A stretch of 64,000 nucleotides of DNA from Gossypium raimondii (taxonomy: Eukaryota; Streptophyta; Magnoliopsida; Malvales; Malvaceae): the NCBI RefSeq assembly GCF_025698545.1, contig NC_068575.1, positions 59,901,980 through 59,965,979 of the forward strand, written 5' to 3'. A program made the position numbers and the translations under genes. The notes beneath the pieces were generated by a model. It did not search any database, had not been told where the DNA came from, and saw only the letters and a program-made list of their open reading frames with translations. This document shows positions 24,029 through 40,945 of this stretch, in pieces; within the stretch, counting starts at the first letter, position 1, and every line of letters starts with the position of its first letter.

Positions 24029-25371
24029 CGCTCTTTTTTACTATTTGTTAAGGTTTAAATGCAAAATTCGCCCTGAAATTGTACATTTTTTTCACTCAAG
24101 TATTTAAATTTTTTTAAATATACTTAAATTATCATTTTCTTCTCATTTTATCTTACTGCGTAATATCAATCAATAAGAATATGATTGTCAATATTGCACT
24201 GAATACAATCAGATTTAACATCGTATGTAATTAATAAAATATCAAATTTTGAGTGTCCTAAGTGTAATATAACATTTTATATGTAAATTAATACATCTTT
24301 GTAAGAATTTAAATTGATTTCTTTTATAAATGATGATTTCATAGATGATCATCACACTTAATTAAAAGGTTTAAGATGTTGAAGGTTTTTTTAATTTTTA
24401 AATAACAACGTAAAATATAATATTTTTACATCAATTCTTATCACTAAAACGCCACTTATAATATCAAAAAGTAACTTAATCCACATCTTTGAAAATATAA
24501 ATTTTATGATAGTTAAAGCTTTGAAAAGGTAAACGATTGATTATGAAATGTAGCCACCATTTTCATAAGCGGAGATTATACTTCTTACCACAAAATTAAA
24601 GAATAAAATGAACAACTATGGGTCCACACTTGCCTCATTTTTTTTCTTGTCATATTCTAACTTTTCCTTAAATGGAATAAACTTTAAATGTTAATTATCC
24701 AATTTTATAGACATGCAGGTGTTATGCATGTTACAATTTAAAAACATTTTACGTTAAGAAGTTTATTTAAGCTGTAATGCTTGATTAATTAAAAAAAAAT
24801 ATTTAGCCAGTGGGTTAACCAGACTCTATTATTATGGGACGAGGCTGAATTTTTGAGAGCATTCACTCAAACTCTTGTGTTTTCTCTTTTCTGTGGATTT
24901 TCTCTTCTTTTGAGTTCTTTTCTCTTTCGAATTGTTTCTGCTTTGTATTGGTGTCTTAGAGAATTCTAAGAGAATTTTAAAATTTGAAAGTTAAGTTGAT
25001 CTAGGCATTTTTGAAATGAAGAAATCGTTTAAGACTACACGGATTGTGAGATGAAAATTTAAAATTCTAATCTGTGACACTAATATTTGCTTGTTTAGGA
25101 AAGGGATAGTGAGAAGAAAAGAATAGAATAGATAGAATAAAATACAAAGAGTTAAACCAATCTAATGGACTTCCTTATTAGCATTCTCAAATTCTCCTTT
25201 ACTTTGTATGATATCTTTGGAAAAAGGCAATCCCATTAATGAGCAATGAAATTGATGGGGGTATCTTTTCTTGTTTGTAAGAAATAGAATTTCCCACCAA
25301 TGAAACTAAAGAATAATGTTCCTTTTCCTCTTCCTTTTCCTACTCTCACTACCTCTCTCTCTATATAAATT
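24029..25371. other. Intergenic region between receptor and sucrose synthase
   Basis: AT-rich and without a supported gene. A pyrimidine-rich tract (25320-25370) directly precedes the sucrose synthase TATA box. Confidence 0.5.
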
Positions 25372-25378
25372 CTTCCAA
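25372..25378 (+). promoter_or_regulatory. TATA box of the sucrose synthase gene
   Basis: TATATAA about 90 bp upstream of the start codon at 25464, preceded by CT-rich sequence as in many plant promoters. Confidence 0.55.
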
Positions 25379-25463
25379 CTAATAACACAATATTACATTG
25401 TTAAATTCATAATCGTTTGTGCTATTATTTGCTTTGCTTTTTTCTTTTTTTCTTTAAACTAAA

Positions 25464-26344
25464 ATGGCTTCCAGACAATCACTCAAACGATCGGATACGA
25501 TAGCTGAAAGCATGCCTGATGCTTTAATGCAGAGCACCTCCCATATGAAGATATGTTTCAGCAGGTACATACATTACATACATAACATACATACATTCAC
25601 ACATTTATATATAGTTTGATCCTCTAACTAATAACATGCGAAATCGAAAAAAAAAGGTTGGTCGAATCGGGAAAACGGCTACTGAAACGTCAGCAGTTGA
25701 TGGACGAAGTTGAGAATTCGATAGAAGACAAGGCAGAGAGAAGCAAGATCCTGGAGGGACTAATTGGTTTCATTCTTGTATCCACGCAGGTCTTTAAGTT
25801 TTAATTAATGCTATCATTTTTGGGGGGTATAGCTGGTAGGTATGCATGCATGCATTTTAGCTGTAAATTTTTATATATATTTTTTGCAGGAGGCTGCTGT
25901 CATTCCGCCGTACGTTGCTTTTGCCGTAAGACCGAACCCGGGATTCTGGGAGTTCGTCAAGGTGAACTCGGAAAACCTCCTTGTTGATGAAATTAAAGTT
26001 TCAGAATACTTGAAGTGCAAGGAAATGGTGTTCGACCAAAATTGGTACATAATTTATGTTACTTATCTCTGCAGTTTAAATTGGATATCCCTAGAAAGTT
26101 CTTTAAGTATCATATTATTATGCTATGGTGCAGGGCAAAAGATGAGAATGCTTTGGAAATTGATTTTGCATCCATCAACCACAGTACCCCTCATTTAACC
26201 CTTCCTTCTAGCATTGGCAATGGAGCCAGCTACATCTCAAAGTTCATGTTCTCAAAGTTATACGAGAGCTGCGACGGTGAGAAGCAGGTGTTGGACTACT
26301 TATTGTCCCTTAATCACCAAGGGGAGGTAAATACACATGTGCAC

Positions 26345-26385
<41 letters not shown>

Positions 26386-29190
26386 TATGTTTGTATTGCA
26401 AACAACATTGAGAATCATACATGAATGTGCTTGGAGTTTCAGGATCTCCTGATAAACGGAAATCTAAATACGGTTGACAAGCTTAAAACAGCTTTGAGGG
26501 CAGCTATCAGTATCATTTCGGAATTGCCCAAAACAACACCATATGAGAATTTTGAGCCAAGGTTATATATATTTAGATTGCAACTACTACTTCATGCATA
26601 ATTTACTTAGTTTCTGAATGGTGGCAATGAATATCAGGTTGAAAGAGTTGGATTTTGAGAAAGGATGGGGCGATAACGCAGAAAGAGCTAAAGAGAGTAT
26701 GATGACACTTTACGAGGTGCTACAAATGCCGGAACCGGCAAACTTTGAGTCACTCTTTAGCTGGCTCCCGGCTGTGTTAAGGATCGTAATCCTGTCACCT
26801 CATGGTTACTTTGGGCAGTCGGATGTCCTCGGCTTGCCGGATACTGGAGGCCAGGTACAACATAATTAACATAAAGATGTGGTTCAACTGAGGTAATTAA
26901 AGTACTTACACAGAATTTTTTTTGCAAATGTAATAGGTGGTTTACATTCTTGATCAAGTAAGAGCTCTTGAGGAAGCCTTGCTACGTAGAATAAAATCAC
27001 GAGGCATGACCGTAAAGCCTCAGATTGTTGTGGTTACTCGCCTTATACCAGATGCTCGAGGAACCAAATGCAATCAAGAGATCGAGCCGATCATCAATAC
27101 CAAGCATTCCCACATTCTCAGAGTCCCGTTCAGGACTGATAAAGGGGTGCTTCAGCAATGGGTCTCACGGTTCGACATCTATCCATATCTAGAGACATTT
27201 GCACAGGTATATACTTTCTTGCCTCTGTTATGTTCTAATTCCATGGACTTAAAACTTACTTGTTATCAATGTGTCTCTACGACTAGGATGCTCAAGCAAA
27301 AGTCCTTCAACATATGGGATGTAAACCGGACCTCATAATCGGAAACTACAGCGACGGAAACTTGGTGGCATCTCTAATGGCTTCCAATCTTGGAATCACT
27401 CAGGGAACAATAGCTCATGCTTTAGAGAAAACCAAGTATGAAGATTCAGATGTGAAATGGAAAGAGGTTGATGCTAAGTATCACTTTTCATGTCAATATA
27501 CAGCTGACATACTAGCAATGAATGCAGCTGATTTTGTCATAACAAGCACCTATCAAGAAATCGCCGGAAGGTTATTTAGCTTTTTATATGTTTATCATGT
27601 TATACAACATTAGACTGATTTTATATTAACTAAAAAGTGGTGAATTTCCTATTTGAAACAGCACTGAAAAGCCTGGACAATATGAAAGTCATACAGCCTT
27701 TACCATGCCTGGACTATGCCGGGTTGTCTCTGGCATCAATATATTTGACCCCAAGTTCAACATAGTTGCCCCAGGGGCTGACCAGTCGGTCTACTTTCCC
27801 TACACAGAGAAAAACAGGCGTTTATCCTCTTTTTATCCAGCCATTGAAGAGTTACTCTACAGTCAGGACGATAACAATGAGCACATGTAAGTACGGAGCG
27901 ATTAGTATCTGCATTGTATGTTCGTTGTTAGTTGGAATTAAAGGCAATTTTAATCATGTTATGCTTGCAACAGAGGATATCTGGCGGACAGGAGGAAGCC
28001 GATTATCTTCTCTATGGCAAGACTTGATACTGTGAAGAATATTACAGGTCTAACTGAGTGGTATGGAAAGAATAAAAGGCTTAGAGATTTAGTAAATCTG
28101 GTTGTGGTTGCTGGTTTCTTTGATCCATCCAAGTCCAATGACAGAGAAGAACAAGCGGAAATTAAAAAGATGCATAGTCTGATGGAGCAATATCAACTTA
28201 GAGGTCAATTCAGATGGATTGCAGCCCAAACTGATAGACATCGCAACGGGGAGCTGTATCGATGCATTGCTGACACGAAAGGAGCTTTTGTGCAACCTGC
28301 CTTGTATGAGGCCTTTGGTCTCACTGTTATTGAAGCAATGAACTGTGGATTACCCACCTTTGCAACTAACAAAGGAGGTCCAGCAGAGATTATTGTGGAT
28401 GGGGTCTCGGGTTTCCATATCGATCCGAACAATGGAGACCAATCCAGCAACACCATAGCTGATTTCTTTGAGAAGTGCAAGATGGATGCTCAACATTGGA
28501 ACAGGGTGTCAACTCAAGGACTTCATCGCATACATGAATGGTACCAAAACCATACACTAAAATAGCACCAATGAACAATTTTCATTGAAGGAATAGCTTC
28601 AATTGATGTCTGTTTTTTTATTTATTTGAAAACCACAGCTACACATGGGAGATCTATGCAAACAAACTGTTGAACATGGGATCCATGTATGGATTTTGGA
28701 GGCAGTTGAACAAAGAACAGAATCTAGCTAAACAAAGATACATTCAACTGCTCTTCAATCTGCAATTCAGGAAGTTGGTGAGTGAACTTAGGACATTATT
28801 ATTTATAAATGGCAAGCGAATATAATTTTCTCACACAAGTTAATGTAACAGTCAAAGACTGTGCCTGTTCCAAGGGAGCAAGCCCTAGTATCTGTTCCAG
28901 TGCCACCTGAAACTCCTAAACCAGATACAGTTCCCGCTCCAGCACCTGATGCAGGACAACCCAAATCACAACCAGCTGTGCCTGGACCAAAAAGGCATGC
29001 CCTAACTTTTGGCTTCTACTCAAGCTTATATAATCTAAAAAATAAGCACACTTAACCAAAAATATTTTGTCGCAGGTCTCCAAGTTTGCGGAACATGGAT
29101 GGCTCTCTTATGGAATTGTGCGTCATAGTTGGTTTCTTTTATCTCGTTTATTATTTCATAAAAAAGTTGTTTTACGGGCTTATGTGGTAA
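25464..29190 (+). CDS. SUS6: Sucrose synthase, SUS5/SUS6 clade, with C-terminal hydrophobic tail
   Basis: Reversibly converts sucrose and UDP to UDP-glucose and fructose; this clade is known in Arabidopsis to supply callose in phloem sieve plates. Thirteen coding exons: 25464-25564, 25657-25789, 25890-26044, 26134-26326, 26443-26561, 26638-26854, 26937-27206, 27287-27570, 27662-27886, 27974-28540, 28639-28777, 28852-28994, 29076-29190; total 2661 nt, 886 residues, phases all close. The sucrose synthase N-terminal region is followed by a GT-B fold with [26 protein letters not shown] (Arg582, Lys587) and the E-x7-E motif in [13 protein letters not shown]. 'ECYTW' and a proline-rich C-terminal extension (about 802-849) mark the SUS5/6 clade. 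The final exon adds a hydrophobic segment (864-877, [14 protein letters not shown]) followed by KK. The last intron starts with GC (28995) rather than GT. Which of SUS5 or SUS6 is orthologous was not resolved. Confidence 0.95.
26336..26386 (+). repeat. (ACACAT)n-type microsatellite in sucrose synthase intron
   Basis: At least seven tandem ACACAT/CACATA hexamers just after the exon ending at 26326. A likely polymorphic marker. Confidence 0.9.
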
Positions 29191-29960
29191 ATGGTGATTG
29201 TATAAGTTGATGACAGACCAGAGCATTCTTTCAATTTGTATGCGTTAGTTAATGAAGAATAAGATACTTTCAAAGCTTTAATTAATACATGATCAAAAAG
29301 TTCTTGCAGAAATGTACTGACTCCCTAGTTAGAATATTTTCATCATTTTTACTTTTCATTGCTTTTTACCATTAAATATGCTTCTAATAGTACGTCTTTA
29401 TCCAAATGTTAGTCAAAAGCTGAATCTCTTGGCATTTGCTAACATCTAAATTCTTCAAATGTTTTTATTAAATTGACTAGATTGTTAAATTTTTATTTTT
29501 AAAAGTCCGATTAGTGGATCAATACCAATTCCTTAAATGAAAATTTTACATAATTAATGACCCTTTTGCAATTTTTTAAAGTTGAGTGACCAAATAGTTT
29601 AATTACCTTTGATGTAATTTACCCTTAATAAAATAAATAGAAAACGATGGGTACATCTTTGCAAATTCAAATTTCTATTCTGAAATTGTATAATGATTTT
29701 GTTAAACAGACTGACAGACTGCACAAACCTAGTGAGGAAGCAATCTATCTACAATTAGTTTAACTGCCAAACTAACATCTTCTATCTGTTTATTTGTAAA
29801 GCTTAACAACATAATATAATAAACTGAATTGAAATCCAATAATAATCTGTGAAACCTAAACATCCTACACCACAACACTAGGATGATTTCCTTTAACAAA
29901 CCCTCAAATGGTCTTTGGGGGGGGGGGGGCACATAGCACACCACCAACTCTAGCCTGAAA
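29191..29960. other. Convergent 3' region between sucrose synthase and RH30
   Basis: The two genes end tail to tail here. The interval holds an AT-rich half-foldback remnant (about 29490-29640) and a G homopolymer of about 12 at 29918-29929, close to the RH30 stop. No gene is seen. Confidence 0.55.
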
Positions 29961-33869
<3,909 letters not shown>

Positions 33870-34986
33870 TGGGGCCGTAAACAAAGATTCAAAGAAGAGA
33901 TATTTCAAGAAAAAAGAAGACTTTAATATTAAAAAAATAGAAAACACTGGTTTCCGAGTTGGGAGATTTTTTTTTTCTGAAAGCTCCGAATTTGTGAGCG
34001 ACGGAAAGACCCGGACTGCGCTGTCTGAAATATGACCTAGCTGATTGTTATATGTTGGGCTGGGAAGGAATGAGGGTGAGTATTTGAGTTGAGTATATAA
34101 AAAGAAAAAAAAAATTTAAGTTACATTAATACTCATTTAATTATATTTTTTTCACTTAATTATAAAAAATAACAAAATAATCATGGAATTATTTTTTATC
34201 ACTCAATTATCTTATATTTTTAGTTTTTCATTTTTATGTTTTTAAATTTTATAAGCTTGGTTTGATATGGTAATTTTTTATTAAGTGCATATTAAATTAG
34301 ATTAACTCAATCAATAAAAATATACCATACTAAAATTATTTTCTCATTTAATTATAGTGTGTTCTTGTTCTAGTGACAAATTATTAAATTTTTTTATCAT
34401 TAGCATTATGAAACTTGACTTTTCTTATCATTCCTTTGTTAAATATATAATGAAATGCTAACGTGGATCATTTTGATACACTTAGATGCATTAAGTGGAT
34501 TAATTTTATTACCTAATTTTTTAAAATTTATATATTTTGTCATTCAGTTTACTCACAGTATTCTTTGCTCTTTTCACAAGATTCATAATTGATACGTGTT
34601 GACTGGGTTAAAATGTTGACTATGATAATTTTTATTGTGCGATATCGATAAAAGAAATTATTAAATTAAATGATAAACTACCTTAATAATTACTCATCTT
34701 TATACAAAAGTTAACATGGATATTAGAAATGATATCATTGGAAATTATATTCAAATTATTATTTTTAAGTGAATCAATGCTTTTGGTTTAAAATTTTTAT
34801 TAAGTAAAGTAGACTATTTTTCTCAATTCTAAGAAAATAAATCGATTTTGTAAAGAAACAAAAATCACGTCTTATTAGAAGCATTTTTTGCTGACCCGGT
34901 AGCCAAGAGTTGAAAGTTCTTTCCAAATTTTCAATGCACATAAAAAATTTCCCTTAGCTGACACCTCAGTAAAAAATGCTTTCGGC
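33870..34986. other. RH30 upstream region with degenerate foldback sequence
   Basis: RH30 leader and promoter, then AT-rich DNA (about 34090-34700). That DNA carries phrases typical of Mutator-type foldback elements ('ttaattataaaaaataac', 'gtcattcagtttactcac'), but I cannot define ends. No gene seen. Confidence 0.45.
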
Positions 34987-35370
34987 TAGGGGTAAGTATT
35001 CAATTGAGTCGAGTTGAATTGAATCAAAAAATTTTGAGTTAATCGAGTTGATGAATCCTAATTTAGCAATCGAAATCAATTTAAATTTTTTCAAATCGAA
35101 TAAAGTAAAAAAAAATTGGAATCGAGTTAAAGAATCCTATTATTTATACTCAATGTTGCATTTACATGGACAGATTGTTTAACTAGTATACTGAAGTACA
35201 AGATAATTTAATTACATAAACAATATAATTGTGTAATTCATATTCGAGTTAAACTAAAAACTTGATTTTTGTATTCAAAATGATTCAATAACTCGATTAA
35301 CTTAAATAACTAGAACTATTTAATTCAAATTTAAATTTTTATCGAGTTTTTCAATCGAATCAATTCCTCC
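34987..35370. mobile_element. hAT-type MITE copy, right end lost
   Basis: It begins TAGGGGTAAGTATTCAATTG and continues with GAGTCGAG/GAGTTAATCGAGTT blocks shared with the better bounded copies at 40946-41422 and 49908-50433. The matching right terminal repeat and target duplication were not found, so this copy is truncated near 35370. Confidence 0.6.
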
Positions 35371-35703
35371 TATTTCCAATAAAACTCGTTTTTATTTTTC
35401 TCCTCAAAATCAAATTATTTCCTTAACTTCAGAAAAAAACCGCCTACTTCGCTTATTAAGTTTTAAAACTTTTTTTTGCTAATTTACCCAATGTTTTTAA
35501 TGGTAATTATTTATGGTTAAATATAAAAGAAAAATGTTGAAAGAAAACATAGGTTAAAAATATTAAAAAGTGTAATGTATATGAGTAGGATGTTGGAAAG
35601 GTGGAAGGTGGCGTCATTAATGGGACTTAATGAACAGGTGATTGATTAAAAATAAAAATAAAAATAATTAAAGAAGAAAGTCGTTAGTAAATAAATAAAT
35701 AAA
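35371..35703. other. Intergenic region, no gene seen
   Basis: AT-rich spacer between two transposon copies. Confidence 0.5.
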
Positions 35704-36503
35704 GGGTAAACTACACCCATAGTCATTTTTGTTTACCTTAGCTTACATTTCAGTCATTTATGTTTGAAATGTTACATTTTAGTCACTTACGTTACCGTGT
35801 TGTAACATTTTAGTCACTGAGCCGTTAATTGTCGTTAATGGTGTAATGGTAAGCTGACATGGCACGTTAAATCATCATTTCAAACAAAAACTTTAGGTTA
35901 AATTATACAATTGGTCCCTATAATTTTTCGTTTTGAGCAATTTAATTCTTTTATGTTCCTTTTACTTTCTTTCTTTTTTTTTTTTTCCATTCTCTTTTGC
36001 TTCTCCCTCTGTTTTTCTACCTTTTTTTTTTATTTCTTTTAACATATCAAGAAGTCGAATTGGTAGTGAAAAAAGAAGCATGGTATGGGTTTATGGGTTT
36101 TGGTTATAGGCAAATGATGACAGTCGACTTCCTACTTCTTTTTTCATTGCCAATTCGACTTCCTAATATGTTAAAAGAAATGAGAAAGGTATGAAAACAG
36201 AAGGAGAAACAAAAGAGAATGGAAAAAAAGAAGAAAGTTTAAAGAACATAAAAGAAAAAAAATTAAATTACTTAAAACAAAAAAATATGGGGATTAATTA
36301 TATAATTTAACCTAAAATTTTGTTTGAAATGATGATTTAGCGTGCCACGTCAGCTTACCGTTACACCATTAACGACGATTAATGGCTCAGTGACTAAAAT
36401 GTTACAACATGATAACGTAAATGACTAAAACGTAACATTTCAAACATAAGTGACTAAAACATAACCTAAGGTAAACAAAAGTGACCATGGGTGTAGTTTA
36501 ACC
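35704..36503. mobile_element. Complete Mutator-type foldback element, 800 bp
   Basis: It starts GGGTAAACTACACCC and ends as the complement of GGTTAAACTACACCC. The flanks are identical 9-bp duplications ATAAATAAA (35695-35703 and 36504-36512). The inverted arms are very long, nearly 390 bp each, and pair up to a small loop around 36085-36115. The 9-bp duplication and long inverted repeats fit a non-autonomous Mutator (MULE) element. It is the same family as the inflated copy at 40754-50547. The 65-codon ORF at 35997-36194 falls in the arms and loop and is not a gene. Confidence 0.9.
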
Positions 36504-36763
36504 ATAAATAAATAAAAGGCAAAAAGTTTGTTTTTGTTGGAAACTGAGAGAGAGAGCTTGCGCTAGAAGGAAATTCCGCGGCTTCCGATCCGTATGCTCT
36601 GCTACTCCCTGAAGGAGAAACAGAATATGGAAACCTTCAACATAATAATACCCCTACTATTATCCTCTCCCATTCCATCCTTTCTATTTCTTTAATCTAA
36701 GACTTAGGTTTACATAACTTCTCTTTTATCTCTACATCTTTCTTCCTATTCATTGCCTAACCC

Positions 36764-39700
36764 ATGGAATCCGATCTCGTTATCAAGGTTCTTTTTTTTT
36801 TCTTTTATAATTCATCCATCTTTTTTTCAGGCTGCTTTTTTTTTTATTTCGTCGAAAAGTTTCTATTTTACAGTACTCGGCAGTCTTAAGGACTTTCCAT
36901 TTCAAACTGCCCGTTGTCTTTTCTTTCATCATTTAATTCTGTTTGTTTCCCGAGGAAATGGGGAAGTTTTTTTTTTCCTTTCCAAAATGAGACTGCGATT
37001 GTGCTCATAATTTTTGTTTTCATTGTTTTGAATTGTGGTTATCGCATGCACGTGCAATAGACGTCTTTTTTTTTTACCTCAAAACTATGAGTTGAGGGGA
37101 ATTTCATGTACCTGTGATAATTTCAATGAAGTTTCCCTATCTCCGGGGTGATACATGATCACCCCTAACTGTTCTATGTGAAATCGTTAAATTGATTTCT
37201 TGTTTCCTTGATTTATATATGTCATCGAAACTTAAACCGTAATCCATGATGCTTTGTTTAAATATCTTTTATTTTATATTCCTTGTTTATAATTTTTTGT
37301 TTTCTTTTTTGCTTCGCTAATGATATGGATACAGGTGAAGTATGGAGATACACTAAGGCGTTTCACTGCTTGTATTGATGATGGTGAACGTCGTGGTCTT
37401 AACATGGCTGGACTGAGGGCAAAAATTTCTGGGCTTTTCAATTTTCCTGTTGATACTGAACTTACTCTGACATATATTGATGAAGATGGGGATGTTGTTA
37501 CCCTTGTGGATGATGATGATCTGTATGATGTGATGAGGCAACGCCTCAAATTCTTGAGGATTGATGTGCAGCCGAATAATGATAAGCTTGGTGAACCATG
37601 TGCCGCATCAAGCCAAAGTTCTACCCCTTTGAGATCGCCGTCTTTTCAGCCTCCATCGGAGGGCTTTAATACTGTTGCTGCTGATATTCTGAAATCTGCA
37701 CCGGATCCTCTACGTGGCACTCTAAGTGAAGTTTTATCAAACCTCTCCTCTGATGTTGCTTTGATAGTGGCATCTGCTAGTCCAGTGTTGGGTGATCTGG
37801 TGGAGTGCTTGTCTAAGACGGGACAATCCTACCTTGGTCCTGTTTCGAACTCTGGAGCTGCTGCTGATTCAAGCATGCAACCTGTAGCATCTTCTGTGAG
37901 CCATTGTACCACAGTTGGTGCTACTGACCCAGATCCTTTAGGGGATGGTGGCTTGCGAGTGGTTTTACCTAAATCTACAGATGTCAATTCAACTTGCAAG
38001 GCTAACAAGGAAGGCAATACTGGAAATGCAACAAGAGGTGTGAATGTACCTGCTGTTCCTGATCCTGATTCTATTGATTTGAATGTTGACCCACTTTCTG
38101 ATGCCAACCTGACCGGATGTGCTCCCATGGCTTCTGAACCATCTTCATCGAACATTTTTGCTTGTAATGACCAGAAAAACGCTAAAGAGATCATGGGTCG
38201 TAAGAAGGGAAAGAGTGTTAGCTTTGATACATCAGCTTCCTTTATTGATGCTACGGTGAAATTTTATCCCATCAACGTGATGGGTAAGGATCCTTCAAAT
38301 GAATGTCCCTTCAGTGGAGTGCCAGTAGCAAACGACCCTGTTGCGCCTCCTTCCTTTAGTCCAAGTAAGAGGGTCTTTTCTTCGACTGCTGGAAATGTGA
38401 TGTTTGGTACATTCCACAAGGGAATTCAATGTGATGGTTGTGGGGTTCTTCCCATTGCTGGACCCCGGTTCAAGTCCAAAGTGTAAGAAATGTTCTGTTT
38501 TGAGCGACTGGTCATTCCTTTTGGATTCTGTTTTCAATTGTCAGTGAGTATTTCTCTTAATTTGGAATGCAGAAAAGACGATTATGATCTTTGCAGCATC
38601 TGCTTTTCCAAAATGGGAAATGAAGCTGATTACATCAGAATGGACAGGCCTGTGCATTCCTCTAATCCATGGTTTTGCAGGGCATCAAATGATCCTGTAA
38701 TTTTCTTTGCCTGTAATTTCTTCTTTAACTGTAAACTTCTTTTCAACATCGTATTTGTGCTTTTATAATTTATAGATTCCAAGTGCACTCCCACATGTCT
38801 TGAGGAATCGTGCATTGATGTCAGCTCAGCCTAAGCTAGAAAGTCGCTTCGTCTTGGATGTCAATGTAATAGATGGGACTGTAATGATGCCATCTACTCC
38901 ATTCACAAAGATCTGGCGGATGCGCAATAATGGTACTGTGCCTTGGTTTCATGGTATGCAACTGGTCTGGATTGGGGGAGACAAATTAAGAAACACAATT
39001 TCAGTTGATATAGAGGTAGAGTGTTCTTATCTTTTACATTATTTGCAAGTGCACTGTTTCATGATTTTGTTCAAGGCTGAATGTAATTATTTATCGGTGT
39101 TTCCAACTTATGACATCAGATTCCTCCTGATGGTGTACCTGTTGATGGGGAACTAGATATTGCTGTTGATTTTACTGCACCACAGTTGCCAGGTCGATTT
39201 GTTTCTTACTGGAGGATGGCATCACAAGCTGGCATAAAATTTGGGCAACATGTCTGGGTTCTCATCCATGTAAGCCTTCTGTTTCAGAGCTTTAATCTCT
39301 TGAGGATAAAATCACATTCATTTTTATTATGATTTGCCTATGCAGGTTGATGCTTCTCTTAAGGATATGAATACTGATAACGCTCAGGGATTGAACTTGA
39401 ATTTGCCCCCTGAAAATAGTGGCTCAAGAGACACTGAGGTTTGCAACTCTAATGTAGGCCCTGCACTGGTGAAGCCCCTGATTAATGAACAATCAACAAA
39501 GGAGCAGTCATTAAACAACAGAGATGTTACAACCCCTATTCACACATTATCTTCATTTGCGGCACATTCTCCCATCATTGATCACCAAGATATCTCACTC
39601 CTTGCATTTCCGGAAACTCCATCTCCGTCATCGTTATCATCCTATCCCATCATTGATCTCTCAGAAGCAGCTCTTGATGAGCCGGTGCCACTGTCACCCC

Positions 39701-40094
39701 TGCCTGCACCATGCGAACAAGCACCATCTGAAGAGGAAAGTGAAAATGCTGTTGAGCAAACACTACTAAAGGAGCTTGAAGATATGGGATTCAAGCAGGT
39801 CGATTTGAACAAGGAGATCTTGAGGATGAACGAATACGATCTGGAGAAGTCTATAGATGATCTATGTGGAGTAGCTGAATGGGATCCCGTACTTGAGGAA
39901 CTGCAAGAAATGGTAAATTGTCTGCATAAATTGTGGTCTCCCTTTTATGTTTTTTACTTGGTTGATTAGGATTATGTATTGTTGCGTGGGTGCAGGGTTT
40001 CTGTGATGCAGAAATGAACAAAATGCTGCTGAAGAAGAACAATGGGAGCATCACAGCAGTTGTCATGGATCTTCTAGGTGGAGAAGGGGCTTAA
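36764..40094 (+). CDS. NBR1: Selective autophagy cargo receptor NBR1 (Joka2)
   Basis: Links ubiquitinated or aggregated cargo to ATG8 on forming autophagosomes. Seven exons: 36764-36787, 37335-38482, 38573-38696, 38776-39015, 39120-39269, 39346-39912, 39996-40094; total 2352 nt, 783 residues, somewhat longer than Arabidopsis NBR1 as I recall it. Order: PB1 domain (about 6-90) with both the basic cluster (VKYGDTLRRF) and the acidic OPCA patch (YIDEDGD...VDDDDL), allowing head-to-tail oligomers; a disordered middle; a ZZ zinc finger (about 365-415, CDGCG and CSICF); the four-tryptophan NBR1 domain (about 440-560; IWRMRNNGTVPWFHG, SYWRMAS); a first UBA domain (about 690-735); the ATG8-interacting motif WDPV (741-744); and a C-terminal UBA domain (752-783). 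The first exon is only eight codons, followed by a 547-bp intron. A complete foldback transposon lies about 260 bp upstream. Confidence 0.97.
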
Positions 40095-40266
40095 ATGAGA
40101 GATATGACGGTTGATTCTTTCCTATGGTTGGACAAGCCTTTTATATATATGAATGAATAAATGAAGCGTGCTTCTAAACCTGGTCATCTTATTCCAACAT
40201 ATGATATCCATGAATTTGTATCCAGAAAGAAAAAAAAAAACTTTTAATATTAATTCCATGACACCC

Positions 40267-40315
40267 TTCTCTCTCTCTCTTTCACAAGTGACCAATTATA
40301 TATATATATATATAT
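40267..40315. repeat. (CT)n and (TA)n microsatellites after NBR1
   Basis: A CT run at about 40267-40281 and a TA run at about 40296-40315, roughly 180-220 bp after the NBR1 stop. Confidence 0.75.
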
Positions 40316-40945
40316 ACATAATACTAATGGATAAAAACCATTAAGTCACTTTTAATTAATTTTGATATTGAGTAAGTTGATCTCTAACAAATATTAATAT
40401 AGTTTTATCAATTTTGAAGACAATTATAGCATTTACTTTCTTTGTCAATTTATCTTATTTTTATTTGATATAATAATAAATTTAACTTTTACAAATTTTA
40501 TTGGTCATGATTTTTAAAATTTCAACAAATTTAACTTTTATTACAAATTGACAAAATATGTAAATATTAAGTGCTATTATATACTAATCAAACTAGGATA
40601 AATTAATAGAAAAAATAAGCACCATGATTATTTTTCCTTAATTGCTTGCTTTTAAAATTTAAAGCGGTTAAATTACTTTAATATTTTTAAAAGATCAATT
40701 TCAAAATTGAAGGGACCGAAAATGTTGCTTTACCAAAATATACTAATGATATCGGGTAAACTATTAAAATAGTCATTTTGTTTATCTCAAATTATATTTT
40801 AATCACTTATATTTGAAATGTTATATTTTAGTCCATTACATTATCGTGTAGTAACATTTTAGTCACTGAACTGTTAATTGCCATTAATGATGTGACGGTA
40901 AACTAACGTGGTATGTTAAATCATCATTTCAAACAAAATTTTAGG

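Noticed and set aside
36753-37010. 85-codon ORF at the start of NBR1
   Set aside because: It overlaps the true eight-codon first exon in another frame and then runs through the pyrimidine-rich first intron.
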